Shown: positions 1 to 5,689 of the stretch, piece by piece
Numbering within the stretch: position 1 is the stretch's first letter
Layout: the number at the start of each line of letters is the position of its first letter
Source of the DNA: Aphodosoma sp045614825
GTDB lineage: Bacteria > Bacteroidota > Bacteroidia > Bacteroidales > Paludibacteraceae
Length of the DNA stretch: 6,527 nucleotides
Reading direction: 5' to 3'
Assembly: GCA_045614825.1 (NCBI GenBank)
Contig: JAZLDO010000123.1
Coordinates: 1-6,527, forward strand
Program-made: the position numbers and the translations under genes
The notes under the pieces: generated by a model
The model's input: the letters and a program-made list of their open reading frames with translations, nothing else
What the model was told of the DNA's origin: nothing
Database searches by the model: none

Positions 1-300
1 GCTAACTTCAAAGAAGTTTTAGCTAACAACGCAGTAGTCGTTGTAAAATTTGGTGCAGCATGGTGCGGTCCATGTAAATCACTTCAACCAGTTATCGAAA
101 AAATCGCAGTAGCATACGAAGGCCGTGCAGTATTAGGCGAAGTAGATATCGAAGAATCTCCAGAAACTACAGAAGAATTTGCAATCCGTTCTGTTCCAAC
201 ACTCCTTTTCTTCAAAAACGGCGAAATAGTACCAGGCAAAAAAATCGTTGGTGCAACATCAGAAGCAAAAATCACTGCTGTTATTGATGAAATTCTTTAA
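1..300 (+). CDS. trxA: Thioredoxin, 5' end missing (C-terminal 99 residues)
   Basis: The reading frame is open from the first base to TAA at 298-300. It encodes a thioredoxin-fold disulfide oxidoreductase, a cytoplasmic protein that reduces protein disulfides and is itself recharged by thioredoxin reductase. The active site WCGPC is at visible residues 21-25 and the cis-proline is P66 in SVPT. Both sit at a constant offset of 10 from E. coli TrxA (C32, P76), so about 10 N-terminal residues lie outside the window and the protein is of normal length. No signal peptide can be assessed. Two conserved positions are unusual: E. coli Asp26 is Lys16 here and Lys57 is Glu47, an apparent charge swap, and Trp28 is Gly18. 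Alanine is mostly encoded by GCA, unlike the GCT/GCC preference of the transglutaminase gene at the other end of the window. The fold is certain. Whether it is the main cellular thioredoxin or a paralogue is not. Confidence 0.93.
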   Translation, partial: ANFKEVLANNAVVVVKFGAAWCGPCKSLQPVIEKIAVAYEGRAVLGEVDIEESPETTEEFAIRSVPTLLFFKNGEIVPGKKIVGATSEAKITAVIDEIL

Positions 301-315
301 TTCAATTTTTAACAT

Positions 316-353
316 AAAAAAAGAGGAGTAACAAATTGTTCTCCTCTTTTTTT
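316..353. terminator. Bidirectional rho-independent terminator between trxA and thyA
   Basis: Seven A (316-322) precede GAGGAG (323-328). This pairs with CTCCTC (341-346), which is followed by seven T (347-353). AAC (330-332) and GTT (338-340) can extend the stem past a one-base bulge, leaving a short AAATT loop. Because the stem is flanked by A on the left and T on the right, it gives a hairpin plus U-tract when read from either strand. It therefore fits the ends of both the thioredoxin gene (stop at 300) and thyA (stop at 420, minus strand). The rest of the gap, 354-419, is AT-rich and shows nothing recognisable. Confidence 0.85.
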
Positions 354-419
354 ATATTATTACGAACTAGATATTTTCTAAACCACAACCAAATACTAAT
401 TCACTACACCCAACTCAAC

Positions 420-1214
420 TTATACAGCCACAACTCCTGCAATATGTGGATGAGGGTCGTAATCTACAATTTCAAAATCCTCAAATTTGAAATCAAAAAT
501 ATCTTTCACCTTTGGATTTATTTTCAAACGTGGCAATTTACGTGGTTCGCGTGTGAGTTGCAATTCTATTTGCTCAGCATGATTAGAATAGATATGAGCA
601 TCGCCAAGTGTATGCACGAATGTGCCTGGCTCTAAACCAGTAACTTGCGCCACCATGTGCAACAATAAGGCATACGATGCAATATTAAATGGCACACCAA
701 GGAATATATCAGCACTACGTTGATACAATTGCAACGACAATTTTCCATCGGCTACATAAAACTGAAAGAAGGCATGACATGGAGGCAAATTCATATTATC
801 TATATCAGCCACATTCCATGCACTAACTATCAAACGACGCGAATTAGGATTGTTTTTGATTTGGTCAATAACTTCACTTATTTGGTCAATGCTACCTCCT
901 TTATAATCTGGCCATGAACGCCATTGATAACCATAAATATGACCAAGGTCGCCATTCTCATCAGCCCACTCATTCCAAATGCGCACTCCATTATCTTGTA
1001 GATATTTCACGTTAGTGTCACCTTTGAGAAACCAAAGTAGTTCGTGGACTATGGATTTGATATGCAATTTTTTAGTTGTCAACAAAGGAAATCCTTCAGA
1101 TAAGTCAAAACGCATTTGATGTCCAAATACGCTTGTTGTGCCTGTACCTGTACGGTCGCCTTTAAAAACGCCTTCGGTTTTTACTCTATGCAATAGGTCT
1201 AAATATTGTTTCAT
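420..1214 (-). CDS. thyA: Thymidylate synthase ThyA
   Basis: The 264-residue cytoplasmic enzyme methylates dUMP to dTMP using 5,10-methylenetetrahydrofolate, releasing dihydrofolate. Its length equals E. coli ThyA and the residue numbers coincide: catalytic Cys146 in LPPCHAFFQFYV, Arg21 in GDRTGTGT, Glu58, Trp80, Tyr94, Arg126-Arg127, Arg166, Asp169, Asn177, His207 and Tyr209 (GDAHIYSNH), and the C-terminal DYDPHPHI segment. It is complete and looks fully active. The start ATG (1214-1212) is fixed by the MKQYLDLL opening, which matches the family start. No Shine-Dalgarno sequence precedes it, as is usual in Bacteroidota. The gene stands alone: downstream lies a terminator and a converging thioredoxin gene, and no dihydrofolate reductase gene (folA) follows within the window. 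Upstream on the same strand is the PorE-like gene, separated by 196 bases that contain a repeat element and possible terminator hairpins, so thyA is probably transcribed on its own. Confidence 0.98.
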   Translation of the reverse strand: MKQYLDLLHRVKTEGVFKGDRTGTGTTSVFGHQMRFDLSEGFPLLTTKKLHIKSIVHELLWFLKGDTNVKYLQDNGVRIWNEWADENGDLGHIYGYQWRSWPDYKGGSIDQISEVIDQIKNNPNSRRLIVSAWNVADIDNMNLPPCHAFFQFYVADGKLSLQLYQRSADIFLGVPFNIASYALLLHMVAQVTGLEPGTFVHTLGDAHIYSNHAEQIELQLTREPRKLPRLKINPKVKDIFDFKFEDFEIVDYDPHPHIAGVVAV

Positions 1215-1230
1215 ATATTGGATTATTAGT

Positions 1231-1261
1231 AGCGAGTAACAAGATATGAGATCTACTCGCT
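1231..1261 (-). other. Inverted repeat (hairpin) in the thyA leader
   Basis: AGCGAGTA (1231-1238) is perfectly complementary to TACTCGCT (1254-1261), with a 15-base loop. On the minus strand the hairpin ends 16 bases before the thyA ATG. Just upstream in the message, the sequence 1255-1268 reads ACGAGCGAAGCGAG, with two overlapping GCGA copies that could compete for the same partner. It could be a leader structure acting on thyA translation or mRNA stability. No known riboswitch or T-box is recognised. Confidence 0.45.
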
Positions 1262-1287
1262 TCGCTCGTTTTATTATATTTTTATTT

Positions 1288-1295
1288 CAAAAATA
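1288..1295 (-). promoter_or_regulatory. Possible -7 element of a thyA promoter
   Basis: On the minus strand these bases read TATTTTTG, which matches the Bacteroidota -7 consensus TAnnTTTG, about 75 bases before the thyA start. No good -33 TTTG/TTG lies at the expected 19-21 base distance, so this is only half a promoter by sequence. The TA of the motif is supplied by the end of the neighbouring palindrome. Confidence 0.3.
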
Positions 1296-1398
1296 CACAC
1301 TGTGAATGTGTATTGTTTTGTGAATGTTTTCTTGCTTGCAGTTTGCTTACACCTTGCTTGAGGTTTGGGCTAGAGAATACACACTGTGAGTGTGTATT
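1292..1398 (-). repeat. Repeat element A: two palindromes around 11-bp tandem units
   Basis: Two nearly identical 23-bp palindromes (1292-1314 and 1376-1398, 22 of 23 bases equal) frame a 61-bp centre. The arms are AATACACA/TGTGTATT in the first copy and AATACACAC/GTGTGTATT in the second. On the minus strand the centre holds three 11-bp units and then AGAAAACATTCACAAA (1332-1317). The layout resembles a MITE- or REP-type element. It sits directly after the PorE-like gene (stop at 1411). On the minus strand the 1292-1314 hairpin is followed by TTTTT, so it may also end that transcript. Mobility is inference: no transposase gene is visible and no clear target duplication was found. Confidence 0.65.
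1331..1363 (-). repeat. Three 11-bp tandem units in element A
   Basis: On the minus strand, from 1363 to 1331, the units are CCTCAAGCAAG, GTGTAAGCAAA and CTGCAAGCAAG. AAGCAA recurs exactly every 11 bases (at 1359, 1348 and 1337). One turn of B-DNA is about 10.5 bases, so the copies lie nearly on the same helix face. This is a short minisatellite core. Confidence 0.7.
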
Positions 1399-1410
1399 TA
1401 TATGAAGTAT

Positions 1411-3384
1411 TTAATAGAGATTATAAGTTGTTTTCGTCACTTTAAATTCGGTACGACGATTGATTTGATTGCAGATTTCTTGTTGTTCAGCAGTAAGTGT
1501 TTCGATAAATTCAGGAGTCAAAACATCATCTTTTTTCAAGAATAGTTTATATTGCTCGGCCAACTCCTCGCTTACAACCACAGGTTTCGATTCGCCATAT
1601 CCCATAGGTGTAAGACGTCCTTTGTCAATACCTGCTTTGATAAGATAATCAACTACCGACTGAGCTCGCTTCTGTGATAACTCTTTATTGTTCGTCTCAT
1701 TACCAACCATATCTGTATGAGCCGAGAGCTCAATTGCAATATTTGGATTATCTTGCAATATTTTCACCAAACCTTGCAACCCTGCCTCTGAATCAGTTGT
1801 CAATGTCCATTTACCAAATTCATAGAAAATATTGTCCATCTTCACCGGACGAGATAATGAAGTAAGTGTAAAATCGTTCTCAAACAATTTACTATCTATC
1901 AAATCATTGGTATTAAACTGATGCGATGCATTCAAATAACCACGATGTGAAGCGAGCATTACATACTTAGTATTCAAAGCCAAATTTATACGATATGTAC
2001 CATCTTTCTTTGTACGCATCTTCACATTGTCGCCATTGTCGCCCACAAGACGAATTGTAGTCTCTCCAAGCGCATCTCCCTTGTCGTCAAACACCCTACC
2101 TTCGATTGCATAAACTAAGGCTGGTAGTTCAAAACGATAGATTTTATCGATCGGCTTACGTTGTCCACGACTTGAAGCGAAATAACCTACACTATTATCA
2201 CTATTAAACGTAATACCAAAATCATCACCTGCTGAATTTATTGGTGTGTACATATTCTCCACATGCCATACTCCTACTGAATCTTGCACTGCCATATAGA
2301 TATCTAATCCACCAAATCCCGCTCTTCCATCTGATGAAAAGAACAACACTCCATCATGACGTACATACGGAAACATCTCATTTCCAGAAGTATTGATATC
2401 AACACCTAAATTTTCAAGTACAGTCCATTGTCCACCTTCATTCACTGCCACCCAAATATCTTTACCACCTTGACCTCCTTGTGCATCACTCACAAAATAC
2501 AACTTACTACCATCTGGCGAAATAGCTGGATGACCTACTGTTATTGTTGTATCGGCAAATAACTGAATAAGTGTAGGCTCAGTCCATTCTCCCCCCGAAC
2601 GATTTGACTGATAAATCTGCCCTGCTGGCATATTTGGCAAACAACGTGTAAAATACATTGTTTTTCCATCCGACGAAAATGATACAATACCCTCATCATC
2701 ATCACTATTTACAGTTCCTTCAAGAAATTCAACCTCTTCCCACTCACCTGAATTATTCTTACGAGCAGTATAAATATCATTATTCGGAACTCCCGTAATA
2801 GGATTATTTATCTTCTTATTTTTCGATTTTGTACGATTTGATGTAAACACTATCGACTCGGCATCTGCGCCCATAAATGTAGGAGAAAAATCAGAATTTT
2901 TACGAGAATTAAACTCCTTTGCTAAAGAAACTTGATAACGTGTAAATTTAGCAGCTAAAACCGTCGCACTATCTACCGACAAAATACCTTGTTGCGCTTC
3001 ATACGAATCTGGATACGACTCAAGATAAATCTCAAAATTCTTTCGTGCATCTTTCAACTTTCCTGTAGCCAACTGACTTTTTGCTAAATGCAAATACGCT
3101 ATCGAATCATTATGTTTATAACGAATTGCCGAAGTATAAGAACGCACTGCCTTTGCATGATTATTTGTGTTATAATAGCATTCTGCAAGTTTAAAATTAA
3201 CCGCAGCTTTCAATTTACGTTGCTTACTTGTCGAAATCTTACCATTATTCTTACGGTATATCTCACTTGCTGCAAAATACTCGCCGTTTTCATATTTACG
3301 GTCTGCCTTCTTCAATCGCGCAGCAGTACCACATCCCGTGAGCAACACAACCAAACACAACAATATATTTAACTTATTTCTCAT
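1411..3384 (-). CDS. PorE-like OmpA-family lipoprotein (TPR, PD40 propeller, CRD, OmpA_C)
   Basis: Residues here are numbered from an alternative ATG at 3399 (662 aa). The preferred start is Met6 (3384), giving 657 aa, because MRNKLNILL opens a standard lipoprotein signal with lipobox LTGC (Cys23). TPR-like helices fill about 29-140. Five PD40 propeller blades lie at about 170-411, for example GHPAISPDGSKLYF at 289-302 and GGLDIY near 363-368. A carboxypeptidase regulatory-like domain covers about 430-512. An OmpA_C peptidoglycan-binding domain covers 519-660, with HTD (Asp563), Arg578 in LSQKRA and NRRTEF at 647-652. The Asp-Arg spacing of 15 equals that of known diaminopimelate-binding OmpA domains. 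An acidic insert (about 608-645) precedes NRR, as in many Bacteroidota homologues. This domain order and size match PorE (PG1058) of P. gingivalis, which anchors the type IX secretion system to peptidoglycan. Since paralogues share the layout and no porP or other T9SS gene is nearby, the family call is firm and orthology is not. It probably sits in an operon behind the phosphoesterase gene. Confidence 0.85.
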   Translation of the reverse strand: MRNKLNILLCLVVLLTGCGTAARLKKADRKYENGEYFAASEIYRKNNGKISTSKQRKLKAAVNFKLAECYYNTNNHAKAVRSYTSAIRYKHNDSIAYLHLAKSQLATGKLKDARKNFEIYLESYPDSYEAQQGILSVDSATVLAAKFTRYQVSLAKEFNSRKNSDFSPTFMGADAESIVFTSNRTKSKNKKINNPITGVPNNDIYTARKNNSGEWEEVEFLEGTVNSDDDEGIVSFSSDGKTMYFTRCLPNMPAGQIYQSNRSGGEWTEPTLIQLFADTTITVGHPAISPDGSKLYFVSDAQGGQGGKDIWVAVNEGGQWTVLENLGVDINTSGNEMFPYVRHDGVLFFSSDGRAGFGGLDIYMAVQDSVGVWHVENMYTPINSAGDDFGITFNSDNSVGYFASSRGQRKPIDKIYRFELPALVYAIEGRVFDDKGDALGETTIRLVGDNGDNVKMRTKKDGTYRINLALNTKYVMLASHRGYLNASHQFNTNDLIDSKLFENDFTLTSLSRPVKMDNIFYEFGKWTLTTDSEAGLQGLVKILQDNPNIAIELSAHTDMVGNETNNKELSQKRAQSVVDYLIKAGIDKGRLTPMGYGESKPVVVSEELAEQYKLFLKKDDVLTPEFIETLTAEQQEICNQINRRTEFKVTKTTYNLY

Positions 3385-3417
3385 ATTCAATATAAGCATC
3401 TTTTAACATAAACCCCT

Positions 3418-3445
3418 TACTCCCTACTCCCTACTCCTTACTCCC
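3418..3445 (-). repeat. Four heptamer tandem repeats before the PorE-like gene
   Basis: On the plus strand the units are TACTCCC (3418-3424), TACTCCC (3425-3431), TACTCCT (3432-3438) and TACTCCC (3439-3445). On the coding minus strand this is GGGAGTA repeated, followed by AAGGGG. The array starts at the TAG stop of the phosphoesterase gene (3447-3445) and fills about half the gap to the PorE-like start. A change in copy number would alter the distance between stop and next start by 7 bases. The G-rich units include AGGAG and GGGAG, which look like Shine-Dalgarno cores but lie too far from the start to be ordinary ribosome sites. Confidence 0.9.
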
Positions 3446-5358
3446 TATTTAACCGTAATTCTCGCCACCACGCCATCTGTCGTAGTCAACACCCAATCTT
3501 TCTCGCCTATAGGCACCATGGTATTTATTATAGAATTACCTATTTTATGCTTCCACAACAATGCTCCATCCGACGAACGAAGACAGTTAATTTCTCCATT
3601 TTTAGTCGCAAAAACAATCTCTCCATTGCGTTCTATAAGCATCGACGGATTATGATCATAACCAAATTTTGCATCTACTTTCCACAACAAACGATTATCA
3701 TCTGCCGCCACAGCCAATACACTATCATTCATACAACGAGAAAATACAATTTTATTGTCCTCCGACAAACCTATAGTTTCACGCACCTTATGTTCTTTAG
3801 TGCGCCAAGCTGTAGTCCCATCACTCAAATTCACAGCTGTCATATATCTATCAGGAGCAGTAATCCACACCTTATCCCCTGCCACTACCGGCCACACTGC
3901 CGCTGGCGAAAAATGCGGACGCTTATTTCCATTATTCCATTTCCACGCAAGCGAACCATCCGCCACATTCAACGCATACAAATAACTATCCCACGCACCA
4001 AATATCACTTTACCTTCAGCTATCACAGGTCTTGACTCTTGATAATTTTTCACTTCATCAAACGACCACACCAACTCCCCATCCGTCAATCGCAAAGCAC
4101 GGAATTTACCATCACTTGCTCCAATATACACCACTCCATCTGCTATCACAGGCGAACCCATCACCGCATTATCCGTACGATGACGCCATACCAATCTACC
4201 GGTATTTTTATCAAGACAATAAATATTTCTATCACACGAACCAAACACTATCTTATCACCCGCAATCATCGGAGTTGAAGCTATACGCTCTGCTGTTGGA
4301 TATGCCCATATCTCTTTACCCTTCATCAATGAGTAACAATGAAACATCCCCTTATCATCGCCAAAATAAACATTATCCTCATCCACCGCAGGCGCACCAT
4401 ATATGCCATAACCAATCTCTCTAACCCATACATCCTTCACATTCTTATATTGAGCATTAACGGCATAATCCGCACGAGGAAACTCTTTTTCATTACCCTC
4501 AACATAAAATTTTTGCTCAATAGGCAACGCTGTCCAACGCTCTTGGGGTTGACCAACTATCTTTTCACTAACAAAAATACTATCTTCACTCACATCATAC
4601 ACAGCATATCCACCAAACTCATTTTTATCTCGCAAAGTCGAACGAGTCAACACCCCTGGTATCCCATCATAACTATTCACCATATTGCAGTGATAATGCC
4701 CTCCTAAAAACGACTGCACATTATACTTACGCACAACATCAGTCAACAACCACCAATTATCCACATCACCCGATTTCAATGGATAATGCGTTACAATAAA
4801 TATAGGCATTTTCTTTCCCACATTCTTCAACTGACGCTCAACCCAAGCCACATCTTGAGGCGACACATGCCCATCTCCCATTTTGATAATTGGACCTGTG
4901 TTTATACCCAAAAACAAGAAACCATTGAATTGCAAACGGAAACGATTATCACCAAATATACGCTTAAAGTCAGTCGCACCCGATTCGCTCCACTTCGTAT
5001 CATGATTACCTGGCACAATATAATAAGGACAATTCAATTTATCCAACTCACGCTTAGCTACCATAAGCGACTTATAATCACCTGTTTCTGCAATATCGCC
5101 CGACACCAACACAAATGCAATATGTTCTTGCCCATTCACATCTTCCACCGCACGTTGCAAGTCTATAGTATTATTTTCATTCGACTGCGAAATATGCACA
5201 TCCGTAAACTGCGCAAACGAAAACGCAATATTATTCACCTCTGGCGCCGACATAGCATCAGCCAAAGTTGTTACTTTCTGACTATTTAGTTGCGCCACCA
5301 TCCCTGCAATGCACACCAACATCGCCGCAAAAATCAAGTTTAATCTTTTGTATATCAT
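3445..5358 (-). CDS. Secreted metallophosphoesterase fused to a PQQ-type beta-propeller
   Basis: The 637-residue protein begins with a Sec signal peptide (about 1-22, ending GMVA before QLNS). Cys16 is preceded by Val, so it is not a lipobox. A calcineurin-like metallophosphoesterase domain covers about 46-268 with every metal and catalytic motif present: D53-x-H55, GD (Asp88), GNHD (Asn118, His119), His191 in THYP and GHYH (His221, His223). It should hydrolyse phosphoesters at a two-metal centre in the periplasm or outside. The substrate cannot be told. From about 305 to the end, repeats of the form DG-x-L-x-W recur (GKEIW, GRLVW, GELVW, GSLAW, GTTAW, NRLLW, GALLW), indicating a seven- or eight-bladed PQQ/BamB-type propeller, probably for binding a partner or ligand. 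I see no certain PQQ-dehydrogenase site. The start ATG (5358-5356) is supported by the signal peptide. A promoter is seen upstream, and the PorE-like gene follows on the same strand after 45-60 bases, so the two are likely co-transcribed. Confidence 0.88.
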   Translation of the reverse strand: MIYKRLNLIFAAMLVCIAGMVAQLNSQKVTTLADAMSAPEVNNIAFSFAQFTDVHISQSNENNTIDLQRAVEDVNGQEHIAFVLVSGDIAETGDYKSLMVAKRELDKLNCPYYIVPGNHDTKWSESGATDFKRIFGDNRFRLQFNGFLFLGINTGPIIKMGDGHVSPQDVAWVERQLKNVGKKMPIFIVTHYPLKSGDVDNWWLLTDVVRKYNVQSFLGGHYHCNMVNSYDGIPGVLTRSTLRDKNEFGGYAVYDVSEDSIFVSEKIVGQPQERWTALPIEQKFYVEGNEKEFPRADYAVNAQYKNVKDVWVREIGYGIYGAPAVDEDNVYFGDDKGMFHCYSLMKGKEIWAYPTAERIASTPMIAGDKIVFGSCDRNIYCLDKNTGRLVWRHRTDNAVMGSPVIADGVVYIGASDGKFRALRLTDGELVWSFDEVKNYQESRPVIAEGKVIFGAWDSYLYALNVADGSLAWKWNNGNKRPHFSPAAVWPVVAGDKVWITAPDRYMTAVNLSDGTTAWRTKEHKVRETIGLSEDNKIVFSRCMNDSVLAVAADDNRLLWKVDAKFGYDHNPSMLIERNGEIVFATKNGEINCLRSSDGALLWKHKIGNSIINTMVPIGEKDWVLTTTDGVVARITVK

Positions 5359-5419
5359 AACTATAAATATTAATTATCTAATCATAAATCATCAACCCCC
5401 AATTCTCAATTCTAACTTG

Positions 5420-5450
5420 CAAATATACTATTTTTTTTTCAAATATACAA
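5420..5450 (-). promoter_or_regulatory. Promoter of the phosphoesterase/PorE-like operon
   Basis: On the minus strand TTG (5450-5448) and TATATTTG (5427-5420) are separated by 20 bases. They match the Bacteroidota -33 (TTTG/TTG) and -7 (TAnnTTTG) elements. Transcription would begin near 5413-5416, about 55 bases before the ATG. The spacer contains a run of nine A (T at 5431-5439), which could slip. A second TATATTTG copy (5447-5440) lies upstream but has no -33 partner at a suitable distance. Confidence 0.65.
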
Positions 5451-5473
5451 TAGACAAAATATCACCTTTTTAT

Positions 5474-5580
5474 TCAAAATGTACAAATAAAACCCTCGCC
5501 ATACCCTCACCATACCTTCAAGCAACCTGTGCCGTAGAAAACAGACACAAACCGTCACATTTTTTATTTGTACATTTCGA
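5474..5580 (+). repeat. Repeat element B: 19-bp inverted ends around 11-bp tandem units
   Basis: AAATGTACAAATAAAA (5477-5492) has its perfect 16-bp reverse complement at 5562-5577. Allowing one mismatch, the arms extend to 5474-5492 and 5562-5580 (18 of 19). The 69-bp centre has four 11-bp units, then AGAAAACAGACACAAA (5536-5551). The element lies midway between two divergent promoters, with its arms 23 and 30 bases from the respective -33 elements. It could be a MITE-like insertion or a symmetric pair of regulator sites; the arms contain the palindrome TGTACA. The outer flanks are T-rich and give no convincing target duplication. Confidence 0.7.
5493..5536 (+). repeat. Four 11-bp tandem units in element B
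   Basis: The units are CCCTCGCCATA (5493-5503), CCCTCACCATA (5504-5514), CCTTCAAGCAA (5515-5525) and CCTGTGCCGTA (5526-5536). The first two differ at one base. The third and fourth are diverged (6-7 of 11 matches to the first two), but all begin with CCY and end with A. The third unit contains CAAGCAA, the core of the units in element A. Confidence 0.7.
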
Positions 5581-5610
5581 TTTTTTCTTATTTCTAACCC
5601 AAAAAAAATA

Positions 5611-5640
5611 TTGTACTTTTACAAAAATTTACTACCTTTG
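5611..5640 (+). promoter_or_regulatory. Promoter of the transglutaminase-like gene
   Basis: TTG (5611-5613) and TACCTTTG (5633-5640) are 19 bases apart and match the Bacteroidota -33 and -7 elements. An A8 tract (5601-5608) lies just upstream. Transcription would begin near 5645-5648, leaving a leader of about 43 bases, AT-rich and without a Shine-Dalgarno sequence, before the ATG at 5690. Confidence 0.7.
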
Positions 5641-5689
5641 CAAATCCTATCAATTAAACTATTTAAATCCAAAATCACATACATTATCC

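Noticed and set aside
301..419. A small gene or RNA between the thioredoxin gene and thyA.
   Set aside because: The only structure is the terminator hairpin. The rest is AT-rich with no promoter motif or convincing frame.
1292..1398. A CRISPR array suggested by two 23-bp palindromic repeats with 61 bp between them.
   Set aside because: There are only two copies, the interval is itself repetitive, and no cas gene or further repeat is present.
3376..3409. A short upstream frame, MLKDAYIEYEK, on the minus strand overlapping the PorE-like start, preceded by AAGGGG.
   Set aside because: It has only 11 codons, and nothing but the overlap suggests translation. It may be chance in AT-rich sequence.
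3547..5289. Several plus-strand open frames of 76-167 codons opposite the phosphoesterase gene.
   Set aside because: They are antisense to a fully motif-supported gene. Their products are rich in His, Ile, Thr and Ser, as expected from reading GT-rich coding sequence backwards.
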